Source: Sorex araneus (Eukaryota > Chordata > Mammalia > Eulipotyphla > Soricidae). From it: a DNA stretch of 64,000 nucleotides. The stretch covers positions 164,407,951-164,471,950 of the forward strand of contig NC_073302.1 in assembly GCF_027595985.1 (NCBI RefSeq), given 5' to 3'. This document shows positions 21,512-33,082 of the stretch, one piece after another. The position numbers were made by a program, and so were the translations under genes. Each line of letters begins with the position of its first letter. Within the stretch, counting starts at the first letter, position 1. The notes beneath the pieces were generated by a model that saw only the letters and a list, made by a program, of their open reading frames with translations, searched no databases and had not been told where the DNA came from.

Positions 21512-21645
21512 ATTGGGCTGATGGCATTTGGAACTCTGGTTCCATCTCTGGCATTGCATATAGTCACTTGAGCACAGAGGCAGAAGTAAATAGAGAGGAT
21601 CACTAAGTATGGACAAAATAAAAAAAATAAATTAAAAAAAAACAC
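21512..21645 (+). mobile_element. SINE remnant
   Basis: gggctgatggcatttgg, ggttccatctctggcattgc and an A-rich end suggest a badly decayed SINE. Confidence 0.4.
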
Positions 21646-21994
21646 CTTAAAAGCAATTACACTCATTATCTCTCAGGATTCAGCTGAATAATTTTAGTTT
21701 GTGATCTCTCTCATGAAGTCCCATTCAGCTATCAGAGAAGGGTAGCTTGATAGCTCTTGGTGTGTTTATCATCTCAGGAACTTTTCATGAAGTCCTGGTA
21801 TCAATTCTTTCCTGAAGATATTCAAGGAGCATACTTCATAAATGGTAGCTCAATAAGAATCAGGTGAGACAACTAAAACAGATTGGGAGAAGCTCATGGA
21901 CCCTTCCTACCTAATCTCCGATACCAAAAACTTGTTATATTCCCTAGTGAACATTCTCAAGTGCGTAGTGATCTTTTGTTCTTTTATATTTACA

Positions 21995-22165
21995 TGTTTT
22001 TTAATTTTGAGTCCCACCTTGCTGTGCTCAAATGTTATTCATGGCTCTGTGCTCAGGGACCACTCCTTAACATACTCAGAGGACTATATGTGGTGCTGGA
22101 ATTGAATCAGGGTCAGTCTCATGCAAGGCAAGCACCTTACCCATACTCTCTGCGCATCACCTGTT
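21995..22165 (-). mobile_element. A-tailed SINE, diverged
   Basis: Reverse-strand order: gagtcccacct, ttattcatggctctgtgctc, gactatatgtggtgctgg, tcagtctcatgcaaggcaag. Confidence 0.7.
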
Positions 22166-22169
22166 GCTC

Positions 22170-22915
22170 CTCTTTTTAAAATTTATTCTGACAGATATGC
22201 TCATCACATTTAACTTGCATTTCCCTCATCATGTAAAACGCTTTCTATGCACCTTTTGCTGTTTATATAGTTTTTTAATTACATATCTCTATATTTTAAT
22301 AGCTTCTAATTGAATTTTTTACTGTTTAGTTTGTTATATAGCATAAATAAGCAAATTGTCAGGAAATGATCATTAATGTAATTTAATCAAGAAAATATTC
22401 ATTAGATAGAAATTTCTGGTGCTTTATCTTTCCATATGGTCTTATTTTCTTTCATTCTTGAAATTCTTCTTTAACATTTATTAATAGTTGGTTTTCAGGG
22501 TAATATATGTCTACAACTTCTTATATTTGTAAGTTATTTTTCTGGATATAGAATTTTAGATTGACACTATTTTGTTCCTTTAAACTGCAAAAATTGCATT
22601 ACACTATCTTCTAAACTTGTATTGATTGCATTGAGGAATCTGTTTAGTTTTTACATTCTCCTTCTGTAGGATATAACTTGTTCTTTAGCTACTTTGAAGA
22701 TTATTTTTCCCTTTATGTTTGGTTTTTAACAACTTAGTTATGATGTACTTTAGTGTGATTTCTTACTCTTACAAATATTACTGAGCATTGTCCTTGGTTA
22801 ATGCCTTGCACACAGATTTATACTGTTGGGTTTTGCTTTTGAGATTTGTTACACAGTGTAAGAGCAATATTTTTATTTAGGGTGAATTATTCTCATTTCC
22901 TGACACAAGACCCTG
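22170..22915. mobile_element. Probable ancient L1 fragment
   Basis: ctggatatagaattttagat ... gcaaaaattgcattacacta ... agctactttgaagatta ... cttagttatgatgtact resembles a block I remember from ancient mammalian L1M elements. Identity is from memory and the orientation is not settled. Confidence 0.4.
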
Positions 22916-22924
22916 TAAGAGGGC

Positions 22925-23010
22925 TGGATGTGGCTCAGTAGGAACGTCTTTCTCACAGCTGTGAGATTTAGGATTTGTTCTTTGCCACTACAGAAAAAGA
23001 AAAAAGGCTG
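22925..23010 (+). mobile_element. Old SINE fragment
   Basis: gggctggatgtggctcagta and aggatttgttctttgccac preserve A- and B-box-like spacing, followed by an A-rich run. Confidence 0.5.
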
Positions 23011-23509
23011 AGTGTTCTCCATAATGTCTCTGAATTTTCAGGTTTTCAAGTCTGATTGGTGAGAATAACCCCAATTTCCTACCTTCAGAAGTAGTGGAAT
23101 TTAGTCTTCTAGTCTTTCTAGGTTACTCTTCCTGACCTCTATATTCCTCTTGCATATGTGTTTATCTATACTATCATTTGAGTATTTGAGATTAATATTC
23201 TGCAGATTTCTATACGTCTCTATGTCTAGTGACCTTTCTTTGGATACCCTGCCCTGTAATACCTGTTGTTTTCATCTCCCCAAACTCTAAACTCTATTGC
23301 TTTCATACAGATTACTCAGGTCTGTCTAGGTTTCTAATCATTAAAACATGGCTAGAAAAATGTCTTATGTCATTAAGCTGGAGGAGCACTTGGCCCCACA
23401 TTAGTTTCTCCTAATCTCCTGGTGCTCGGGGATCTTTGTTTTGTATTACCAGAAACTTCGTGTATCCAAAAAATACATTATTTCAAAAATTGGGAATTTT
23501 GAGTTGAAT
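23011..23509. other. No clear feature; may continue the ancient L1
   Basis: AT-rich; the 61-codon frame at 23,229-23,414 shows no domain. Confidence 0.4.
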
Positions 23510-23632
23510 AGATAGACCAGGATGCATGCCATCCTCTAGGAAACCCAGGTTTGATCCAAGAGTGACCCCAAGCACTGAGTGAGTAGTACTCCCTAAGCAT
23601 TACAAGTTGTGGCCCAAACCAAAATAAACCCT
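23510..23632 (+). mobile_element. Old SINE
   Basis: cccaggtttgatccaagagtgacc, ccaagcactgag, tgtggcccaaaccaaaata mark the 3' two thirds of a diverged SINE. Confidence 0.6.
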
Positions 23633-23704
23633 GTGTTTTGTTGTGAGGAGGAGTTGTTTGGGATTAGGAGGAAAATCCAGTCCTTGTTACTGGACCTTCC
23701 TTAT

Positions 23705-23956
23705 AGGCCTGTTATAGCACTATTGTTCTGTCGTTCATCGATTTGCTTGAGCGGGCACCAGTAACGTCTCCAGTGCAAGACTTGTTGCTACTGTTTTTGA
23801 CATATTGAATATGACACGGGTAGCTTGCCAGGCTCTGCCATGCGGGCGGGATACTCTTGGTAGCTTGGCATGCTCTCCGAGAGGGACGGAGGAATCAATC
23901 CCAGGCTGGCCATGTGCAAGGCAAACACCCTACCGGCTATGCTATCACTCCAGCCC
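23705..23956 (-). mobile_element. RTE-tailed SINE, full length
   Basis: Flanked by a 14-bp duplication, tggaccttccttat (23,691-23,704 and 23,957-23,970). Reverse-strand head gggctggagtgatagcatag at 23,956, complete body, and the 3' block ctcaagcaaatcgatgaac with a degenerate repeat tail. With 18,330-18,506 it gives the clearest view of shared head and different tail. Confidence 0.93.
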
Positions 23957-23999
23957 TGGACCTTCCTTATGATCAGAATAATTCTATTTCTTGAAGAAA

Positions 24000-24654
24000 A
24001 AATAGTTTGGTACCACTCTTATGAATAAAACGTTTAACAGTCATCATAACTATACATTATTGTGATAAGGTAAGGAGAATTAATATTTGGTGATGCAATG
24101 ATTTCTTATGTGCTTTGATTACTTGCATTTGGCCTCATAGCAATCTTAAGAAATAGTCATACATGCCAGTCTATTTGATTTATCACCCTAAAAGTCTGTG
24201 AGATTGGTTGTCTGTCTGTCTTATTACCTATCAAATTCATATGATCTAACACAGTATTTCACACAAATGAGTAGTTTCATGATGAAATGAAGGTAAGAAA
24301 CCTAAGGTTCAAGCAGGTAGGTAAATTTACCAATTATTACCACAAACATGTACTGTATCTGGGATTCAAATCTAGTTAGCTAAATTCCTGTTCTATTGGC
24401 ACTAAATTAATCATACTCTGAAAAAAATAAATGAAAGATGAAAAAACTGAAAATAAGCTTCTATATTAAACAAGTAGTACTAAGAAATTTGATAGCCTCT
24501 TGAAAAATAATGAAGTTGAAATAATGCTATACAAAATAAATTAACTCCTAGGTATCAAAACCTCATATATAAGATCTTAGATTTGGTAATGATTTTTTTA
24601 GATATGGCAGCAAAGGAACGGGTATCAAAAGAAAATAATAGACAAATTGGAAAA
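24000..24654. other. No recognised gene or repeat
   Basis: AT-rich; nothing supported. Confidence 0.5.
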
Positions 24655-24666
24655 ACTTTTATGCAT

Positions 24667-24852
24667 CAATGAGGCTGGAGCCATAGCATAGTGGGTAAGG
24701 CGCTTGCCTTGCACGCAGCCGACCTGGGTTCAATTCCCAGCATCCCGTATGGGCCTCTGAACACCACCGGGAGTTATTCCTGAGCACATGAGCCAGGAGT
24801 AACCCCTGTGCATCGCCAGATGTGACCCAAAAAGAAAAAAAGAAAACTACCC
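24667..24852 (+). mobile_element. A-tailed SINE
   Basis: Near full length: gaggctggagccatagcata, gccttgcacgcagccgacc, gggttcaattcccagcatcc, gatgtgacccaaaaag. A 12-bp duplication, acttttatgcat, flanks it (24,655-24,666; 24,853-24,864). Confidence 0.93.
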
Positions 24853-24997
24853 ACTTTTATGCATAAAGTATATTATTAGAAGAGTTAAAGAGTACTCACA
24901 GAAGAAAACATTTAATAATACATATCTGATATTAGAATCTAGAACATATAAAAATTCCTAATATTCAACAACAAAATCAGCTGAATTCAAAATTGCC

Positions 24998-25103
24998 CAA
25001 CTCAGGTTTGATTTCTGAGTCCCTCCACGAGTGATCCCTGAGTGCAGAGCCAGGAGTAAACTTTGGGCACTTTGAGCACAATTGGACATGGTCCAAAAAA
25101 CAA
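24998..25103 (+). mobile_element. SINE 3' part inside old L1
   Basis: aactcaggtttgatttctgag, gagtgatccctgagtgcagagcc, aggagtaaactttgggc and acatggtccaaaaaac match the SINE 3' two thirds. L1-like sequence continues on both sides. Confidence 0.65.
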
Positions 25104-25567
25104 AGTAGCAAACTAACCAACAAAAATCCAAAAACAAAGAAGAAATAAAATGGGCAAAACATGAAAAGAGGTTCAATACCAAAATCATTAGAGAAATACA
25201 AATCAAAGTCACAAAATATACAAATTTAGATCCATTCAAATTTCTACTGTGAAAAAAAAAGAAAAGAAACAAAAAAAAGAAAAGAAACAAAGATGGCAAA
25301 GATGATGAGAGAGTGGAATCTTTCAGCACAATTGCTAAGGCTATGAAACTTCCAGACACTATGAACAGACTATTATAAATTAAAATTAAAATTCCCAGAT
25401 GACCCAGTATGTTCTTTTCCCAGCATATCTCCAAAATAATTGAGGAATCATAAAGAGATATTTTTGCATTAATGTTCATGACAGCATTATTCATAATAAC
25501 TAAGGTAAACAAAACCTGTATCCATTAACAGATGAACAGCTAAACATAATGAAGTATACATATACAC

Positions 25568-26085
25568 TTGTATCACTTGTCATCTTGTCATCCCGTTGAT
25601 CTTCGATTTGCTTGAGTGGGCGCCAGTAACATCTCCATTTGCCCCTGTTGCATGCTAGTGTAGCCCAATGATATCTGCTTGCTCCAGGAACAGGAAGAGC
25701 CTCAAACCGTTCATTCAGGGTTTTGACAAAGAAGTCTGACCATCTCATTGGTGGGTGGCCACGTGGTCTTTTGATGTCCCATGGAATCCTGTCAGTAACA
25801 GTTCTAGTCCAGCAGTCATCTCCAAATTGCATTATGTGTCCGGCCCATCTGATTTTTGATGCCTTGGCAAACGAGACAGCGTCCCTGATTCTTGATCGTC
25901 GACAGAGGTAGGAACTCTGGATTCCTTCTCTCACTTGATGAAATGTGATAATCCAAGCATAGCTCATATTTTGATTCCTCTTTGGGAGACCCAAATAGTG
26001 TTCTCATCCTGTTTTCATAGAGCTCAGGTCTCTGAGGTGAAGAACGGTGGAGTCGAAAAGATGTGTCCGGAGCCAGAGGTTCTTC
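25568..26085 (-). mobile_element. RTE-clade LINE fragment: C-terminal region
   Basis: A 164-codon minus frame (25,500-25,994) reads through the RTE C-terminus: QVREGIQSS, SRIRDAVSFAKASKIRWAG, WTRTVTDRIPWDIKRP, MRWSDFFVKTLNERFEALP, ending KWRCYWRPLKQIEDQRDD (25,587-25,640). The upstream part has shifted frame. The 3' end passes without an obvious 3'UTR into repeats of cacttgtat (plus strand). It sits inside an older L1, so it is the younger of the two. There is no active-site motif left. Confidence 0.9.
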
Positions 26086-26490
26086 ATACATACACATACA
26101 ATGGAATATTATTTAGTACACATATAATAGAATGTTATTTAGTATACATATGATGGAATATTGTTTAGTCTTATAAAGATAAGAAATTCTGATATATACC
26201 ACATCATAGATTGAAGACCTTACGCTAGGTGAAATAAGGCAATAACAGAAATACAGATATTGTATGATTCCACTCAAATAGGTAGCTGGCATAGTCAAAT
26301 TCAAAAAGAAATTTGAAAATAGAATAGTATTTCTCAGAGGATGGAGGATGAGTTAATGGGAAATTATTTCTAATGGGTATAGACTTTCATTTGCAAGATG
26401 GGAAAGTGGACAAATGGTGGCAATAGTTGCACAACAGTATGAATATATTCGATGACACTAAACTGCTCTCTTAAAATCGTCAGTATTGTT

Positions 26491-27585
26491 AATTTTATAT
26501 TATATATACATATACATTATCACAGTTTTTAAAAATTAGTAATTTATAATGCTGACTGTTTTTACATAGTTTGAATTTTGTTTAATTGACTATACTGCCC
26601 ACCTGACTTTATGTTTCATGCTCAGGTGTCTGGAAGAGTAACTACAATAGCTGTCAAGAGAAATAGCTGGCCAATATACTTTAATTTTTTCTTTTTTTTA
26701 AATCAGTGTCACACTAGGACTGTGAAGAAGTAGTCTCGTATTTGACAGGACTCAAATAGCAAGAGTTAAAGAGCAGCTCAGCTCCTACACTGTTGTCTAC
26801 CATACTTTTCTCTCATGACTCACTACACAATGCAAGTATGCACAAAACTTACATTTAGTTAACTGCTCTGAGATTCAGTGTTGTGTCTCCAGGCTTTAAA
26901 ATAGAGTATGTGAATAGGTTTAAATAGCTCAGATCATTACACATCCCTGACTGGTATTAAACTTGAAAAGAATGTTAGTTCATTGTATGTACTCTATCCG
27001 AAATTAGGACCTTAACACACCCAATGTTAACTAAACAAACAAACAAAAAAAATTATGAGATGATATGAAGACTACTGAACATTATTTAGCAAAGAAGTAT
27101 TAGTTCTGGAGAAAGGAAAGCATATCTCTTCCTAGAAGTTCATGAAAATGTTTGATGATAACTAAATTCCTTTGATTGATTAAATATGCCTATTTTATTC
27201 ATCTTTCTGCAAATAAGATGTACGTCTGTACTTTAAGTATGAAACACACTAATTTTCAATGACCTGTAACTGGATTGAGATAGTAAAATGCGATAGAGGG
27301 GTTAAAAAATGTTGCAGTAAAAAAAAAAACAACTGGAATTCAGTAAAATAGAATTCTAGTCAAGTTCTAACAAGATTACAGTGTGTGCCATTAGATCACT
27401 GTTGCTTTCTAGGCCTCAGTTTCCTCTGCATTAAATTAAGGATGTTCAATGAGATCATTTTTACTGTGTTTTTCCAAATGCAATAGTCTGAGTTCTATTA
27501 TCCTATCAAGTTGACTGAGAAAAGCTAGAGGGACGCATGCACCAAGAAAAAGAAAGATTGAAAAATCAGAATATGAAGAATTCAC
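26491..27585. other. No recognised gene or repeat
   Basis: AT-rich; no coding signal. Confidence 0.5.
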
Positions 27586-27589
27586 TTAA

Positions 27590-27960
27590 TGTGCTTTGGG
27601 CTGTAAGTAACAGAATTTCCAACGAAAGTGGCTTGAAATAATAGGGGTCTATTATTTCATGCAACAAAAAGTTTAGATGTGGCTGTTTCAAGGTTAGTTA
27701 ACTAGTATCTTGCCAATATCAGGTCTCTGAGACAGCTATTCTAAGATCTCTTGGCTATTCCATCACTTTTGTTACAGCTCCAAGTTCCCATCCTCATAAA
27801 AATCCTTGAGAGGGGAAGAGCATGGCTTCTCCTCATGAATCTCTCTCTTCTTTTTCCAAGGAGAAAAATCACTAAGACCAATAGTTGTCATTGGTGAATG
27901 ACTCACATACCTATCTCTAAACCAGTCAATGGCAAAGGGGATGGAATTATGATGAAAGAT
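27590..27960. mobile_element. Possible ancient mammalian repeat
   Basis: ctgtaagtaacagaatttcc ... aaagtggcttgaaataatag ... tttcatgcaacaaaaag resembles a widespread ancient mammalian repeat pattern (aagtggcttaaa-type). I cannot name the class from sequence alone. Confidence 0.3.
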
Positions 27961-29285
27961 CTATCATAATTAGGTAATTATGACTAATCTCCTGAGGATA
28001 TGCTCACTTTTTCTGAGTCTAATCTTGCATGATACCTGAAAAAGAAGCCAGTTTTATTCGTTGATTAAAAAGGGAAAGGAAAAATTGAAAAAGCAGAATA
28101 AAGACCTGAAAAACTTCAGCATATGAAAAAGATATAACCCAAATCAATTAAGAAATCTTACAGATATATTTGTATGTATATGTATATACACACATATATA
28201 TATGGAAAAACAATTGATGAAAAAAACAAGTTCTTGTTTAGCTAGCTTGGGGTTAGTCAGAATAGTATATGCATGTCAAGCAAACACCATGTATATCCAG
28301 AGAGAATTTGACCGAGTGAGAAAGAGTTGGCACTGTATAAAAACAGTGCAACTCAGTTTACAGTATTTGTTTAGAGAGAATGTTTTTCTACTCTTAAAAA
28401 GGATTGTATGATATTATAAAACTAGTAGAGGACTATGGAGTAGGTGAGAGGGAATTTACTATGACAAATTAAGAGAGCATTAAAACATCTAACCAAAGTC
28501 TAAAATACCCTGTCAGCAGACAAGATGAGCACAGAATTTGTGGGTTCTTCTATGTGTCCCTAAAAATTCATTAAAGAATTTTCTAATTGAAGAGGCAGCC
28601 TACCTAAGAGTCCCAAGTGTAAGGCATTTTAAATCCTGTTTTTGCCAGTAAAAAAAGAGTCTTTCTCAAGTGTGGGAGTTTCATAGCCAGATCCATCACC
28701 ATAATCTCTAACAAAATGGATGACTCATATCTTAATTATCCTTCTTCATAGTGCTAACATTAAAGAAAATGAGTGCTTAAGAGTACATCACTAAACATCT
28801 TTCATGAACTACACTCATTTCACTTAGAAAGAATTCTCTAGGAAGAGGACTAAATGCACTAATAACAATTGGATAGGCTCACATTTGGTCAAGACTGATG
28901 ATTTCATGACAGGACTGTTCTCCTCTAAAGTAAGTTAGGGCAAAGTCATGGTTCTTCCACGAAAATTCCTCCAGAATCTGAATATGGATTATGGTTTGAT
29001 GGAAAGCAGGAAGTTTTAGGTTATTCTGAAATGAGTAAAGGCTATCAGGAGCCAATTTTTCCAAGTACATTCAGGGAAAAAATGTACAGATGAAACTCAC
29101 CAGTTGTCTTTTCAGTAAGGACTTCTCTATGTGATATTACATATTTCCCAGTTAATTCTAAAATTCAAATGCAAAACATAATTCAAAGGGATATCGTCAT
29201 ATGTACTTGGAACATTCTCTGAGACACTTTGTTTCTATAATGCAAATACTAGAATAAAACTTCTTGCATGTGATTTCGGCTTACT
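27961..29285. other. No recognised gene; one TA-rich run
   Basis: AT-rich. A TATG/TA run lies at 28,165-28,203. Frames of 69 and 63 codons have no domain. Confidence 0.5.
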
Positions 29286-29452
29286 TTTTTTAGGGGGGGG
29301 ACACAGTCAGCAGTGCTCAGGGCTTACTCCAGGCTCTGAGGACAGGGATCACTCCTGGCAGGACTTGGGTGACCAAATACGGAGCTGGGGATCAAATCTG
29401 GTAAGCTGCATACAAGGCAAATGCTTTAATTGTTCTACTATCTCTCCAGCTC
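29286..29452 (-). mobile_element. A-tailed SINE
   Basis: Reverse-strand SINE: cagcagtgctcagggcttactcc, cactcctggcagg, ggggatcaaatctgg, tacaaggcaaatgc, ctatctctccagctccc. Confidence 0.8.
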
Positions 29453-29517
29453 CCATAAGAGATTTTTTGATGAAAATGAAATTTAGATGAATGGCGTCCC
29501 TTTCACATGTTGCCTTT

Positions 29518-29625
29518 TTTCCTCCCTCCCTCCCTCCCTCTCTCCCTCCCTCCCTCCCTCCCTTTCTCTTTTCCCTTTTTCTTTCCTTTTTTCTTCCTGT
29601 TTCTCTTTCCATCCCTTCCTTACTT
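29518..29625. repeat. (CCCT)n/(CT)n pyrimidine tract
   Basis: cctccctccctc runs turning into CTTT-rich sequence; it directly precedes a SINE 3' part that lacks its head. Overlapping frames are repeat translations. Confidence 0.92.
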
Positions 29626-29627
29626 AC

Positions 29628-29740
29628 TCCAGATTTGATCCCTGCACTCGATATGGTTCCCCAAGCCCATCCGGAGTGATCCATGAGCACAGAGTCAGGA
29701 CTAAGCTCTGAGCATAGTTGGGTGTGGTCCAAAAACAACA
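29628..29740 (+). mobile_element. SINE 3' part
   Basis: agatttgatccctgcactcg, tatggttccccaagccc, gagtgatccatgagcacagag, gtgtggtccaaaaac; the head is replaced by the pyrimidine tract. Confidence 0.75.
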
Positions 29741-30300
29741 GTTGAGAGTGGGCACGACAAGTCAGTGCTACTGCGTGAACAGCACACCCTCATGTTTTCT
29801 TGGAGCTGCAACAGGGTAAACCAGTCCACAGTTACAGGGAGAAGAGACAACGTGACCTTTAGGTTTGTGTAAGTTCTTTGAGGCCATTTTAATATGAAAA
29901 AAAGTCATAGGTTTTGCCCATTGCTTAAACAAGAACACTTTTGAGAGCATTAGTAATAATGATGCATGGCTAATAAACATAAGGAGGTGCTTCTGGATGC
30001 AACGGGCATAAGTTCACCTTACTCATCTGAAAAAATAAAGGCAAGATGGTCAGAACTATAAACAAATGTCCAAAGTGTAGCTACTGAAACTTCCCCCTTG
30101 TATTAACAGAGGAACACAAACAATGAGTTTGCATGTGGAAATTCCTTGCTGTCATTCAAGTTGTTCTCACAGGAGGTAGAAAGGTTAAATGAGAGAGAAC
30201 CCCAACTCCAAGCAGCACTGGAGCTTCTGCTCATAATTATATTGTAAGATTTCCACGGGGTAAAGGGATGCTTTAAGGAGGGTGGATTAGGAGTTTTTCC
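29741..30300. other. No recognised repeat; start of insertion-poor tract
   Basis: Balanced composition, no gene supported. Recent SINE insertions almost stop from here to about 51.9 kb. Confidence 0.45.
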
Positions 30301-30349
30301 ATTCACTGCCTTCCAATTTGGTCACTTTTTCCTTTTTTTTTTTTTTCCT

Positions 30350-30560
30350 TTTTGAAGACTGCCAGCCCGGAGAACTGGAGAGAAAGGAATTTTTTCCAGA
30401 GTGAGAGGCTCTGTGGCTCTATTCTCACTGCCGGGGAGCCTCCTTGGAATGAGACTCGGGCTCCCTCAGTGAAACTCGGAAGCCTTGGCTGGCTGCTCCT
30501 AGAGTGCTCGGAGTAAGCTCAGACTTTTTCTAACTACGACCTTTTCAAGAAGGGAGAATT
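30350..30560. promoter_or_regulatory. Possible conserved non-coding element or exon
   Basis: After a T-run, about 210 bp of balanced, CpG-containing sequence (gccagcccggagaactgg ... gctcggagtaagctc) stands out from AT-rich flanks and matches no repeat in the window. A conserved element or a non-coding first exon are options; there is no convincing coding frame. Confidence 0.3.
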
Positions 30561-30959
30561 CCAGGAGGGAGTTTTTAATTGTAAAACTTTAACATGTAAA
30601 GCACAAATGAATACTAATTGAGGAATCTCCTTAGCAAATATTTGGGGAAAGAAAAACAGAGGTGTGTTTTTTGTTTTGCTTTGTTTTCATTGTTGTTGAA
30701 ATGCTTCCCACTCCTCTCCCCCTCAAAAAAAAGTGGGGTGTGGGTGTGGGGTAGTACAGAGAAAAGGAGGAAAGTGGCTTCAGCTCAGTGAAACACTAAA
30801 AAATGCACATGAATCAATTATGAAAAAGAGAAGGTCCCTTTGAATGAGGAAAAGCTGATTGGAATTAAGATAGGCTTTGTTCCTATCTGCAAGGTACAAG
30901 GAGGGGACTTTTCAGCGAAACAGAAAAGGGGGATTTGGGACTGTTTGGCTGCTTAATGC

Positions 30960-31680
30960 CATAGTGCTTCAGAGCCCATGTGAAAATTTGCTGCTGGCTA
31001 TTAATCATCATTGTGCCCCTGCAAAGAAGCTGTTACAATGATGACTATATGTCATTATATTCCCACTGTAAGTAACGAATCAGAGAGCTGGGAAAGTTGG
31101 ATAAGAGCGGCTGGCAAACTTTTAAGCGGTCGAATCTATTTAAATAAATTTACATCACATTTGCTACTTTCTCTGGTATGGGAATCATACTTTAAAATGA
31201 AACAATATGCTGTGTTCATGGGGCCTGGTCTTTTATTCCCCTGTCTCTGAGCCTACTTTCCAGGTCAGCCTTTGCCAGCGCTGACAGCACGCTTTTCTCA
31301 TAGCCTCTCCTTCTCATAGCCTTTGGTTGCTTTCAAGTTCAATTTAGCACAATAAAGTTGTTATGCATGACAGTTTGGAGAGCAGAATAGGTGGTGTCTG
31401 AGCCCGCTGTGTCGCTACAAAGTGGGCCCATTCTCTGTGGGCCAGCTCAGTTACTGGAGCCTTACTGGTGGGATACAGCCGTGGACTTCCAGACGTTCCC
31501 ATCCTGACGAAAACAATTAGCTTCAAACTGCACGAAGCCGCGAGGTCAGCCTCTCTTTGACTGCGACTGCGCCATTTAATATGCGGCAGTGGATTTTAAA
31601 TTTATGTTGATTTATCCTGTTGGGCTCCTCTTTTATGCGCTTTATTTACAGATGTGTAAAGAACAGGGAAAGTTGGAGTC
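30960..31680. promoter_or_regulatory. Candidate conserved non-coding element (enhancer-like)
   Basis: The stretch has no repeat signature, balanced base composition and clusters of homeodomain-like and MEF2-like AT motifs (ctattaatcatcattgtg, ctatttaaataaattta, gccatttaatatgcgg, tttatgcgctttattta) amid CpG-bearing sequence. It reads like deeply conserved regulatory DNA. This is a judgement of texture, with no alignment behind it. The 79- and 60-codon frames overlapping it have no domain. Confidence 0.4.
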
Positions 31681-33037
31681 CCACATGCTTCAAGAGTCTT
31701 ATTAGAAACCTAAAACCATTGTTTTATGTTTATTTTATCAAGAAATAGAGTTGAAACATGTCAGACTTAATTCCATTAGGCTGAACTATCCAGAACAGAG
31801 CCCTGGGGTTTGGAAGACAGGGTCTGAAAGGAAGTGTCTCCTTGGCTGAGCATCATCAACAAGCCAAACAACAAACAACCACTGCTGTCAGGAGAGTGTG
31901 CTATTATGAGGGATTACCCTTCCAAAATGCATTGCTGACCTAAAAGTGACAGAGCTTTTAATAGTAGCAAATTGTACTTTTCTAATCACTACAGGTTACC
32001 AAGTGTACTTGTGTATGTGCATATGGATGAATCAGATCAATTAAGCCTTGGGTGTTCACTGAAATCTACCCAAGAGCTTGCTATCCTCAGAAGTATGATA
32101 CAACAGTACTGCCCCAAAGCAAAGAATTTTGACAGTATAGAACTGTTCTCCTGCAAAGAGTGTAACCTCTCTCCTGACCATCTGAAGAGAATCATGTAAC
32201 AAAGCATATTTATATATATTTTGAATTTAACCCTTTGAGTTGTTCTGACCAGATGTCTTCATTCTCTGAGCTCTTCTAGTGAAATAAACCACCGTTGCCT
32301 GATTGCTGATCTCACTAATTACAGGATATAACCATCAAATAAGCCTTCTTCTGAGTTAGAAATAAATTGAAATAATTTAGAAAGCATATTTCACCTTCTT
32401 AAAGGAGTTTACCACTTTGCTGAAGCTATTTGTTACATAATTCTTTAACCAAAAGGGGTAGAATATACTAACACTAAGCATGCAACATGTTGGTTTAACT
32501 GCATATTAGGAGCAAACAGTAAAAGTTAAAATTACACACTAGGAGGGCTTTTACATAATAATTTTTGTCTGATATGATATATAATTTAACGTAATTTGAA
32601 GAAATTTTTGATCAAGTCACCTCATGATACATCCCTACTTTAAACAAGGTTTGAGAAGAAAGGTCAACTGCTTGCTCTGGTCACTGTTCCTCTACTATTA
32701 TTTTAATATAATTTGGTGTCATTTATAGGAAGGCATTTAAAAGGCCCCTTTTCAGATAGTTTTGGAAATAGAGCTGGACAAAGAAGGGGAGATTATGAGA
32801 GAGAATCAGTGTGTCTGTGACAAAAGCATTACACTCTTTCTAATTTTCAAATAAGGTAACTCCTTTGCTATGCAAGAGGGTAATACTTCAAAACTTGACC
32901 AACATGTTTAAGCAATAATTTTGCTTTTAAATTCCTTTATTTTTCTCGGAAATACATATAATTTTTAATTTCTCCATACAAAACTAGAATACAGGATAGT
33001 TAGATACTAGGTGGGAAAGATACATCTAGAAGTTTAC
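31681..33037. other. Insertion-poor sequence, no gene supported
   Basis: A 75-codon frame at 31,972-32,199 shows no recognised domain. Nothing else stands out. Confidence 0.45.
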
Positions 33038-33082
33038 ACATGCACACACACACACACACACACACAAACATACACACACGAA
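33038..33082. repeat. (CA)n microsatellite
   Basis: acacatgcacacacacac run of about 40 bp. Confidence 0.95.

Larger units (their letters stand above)
24930..26490 (+). mobile_element. Old L1 ORF2 segment broken by two later insertions
   Basis: aaatgggcaaaacatgaa, agagaaatacaaatcaaag, gatgacccagtatg, ttcatgacagcattattca, cagatgaacagctaaa and (after the RTE insert) caatggaatattatttag are diverged landmarks of L1 ORF2's 3' half in order. A SINE piece interrupts at about 24,998-25,100 and an RTE fragment at about 25,568-26,085. Heavily mutated and non-coding. Confidence 0.65.

Noticed and set aside
32000-33000. Search for a CRISPR array, operon or other prokaryotic system in the window
   Set aside because: No regularly spaced repeats, no tandem gene layout, and retrotransposon content is clearly mammalian.
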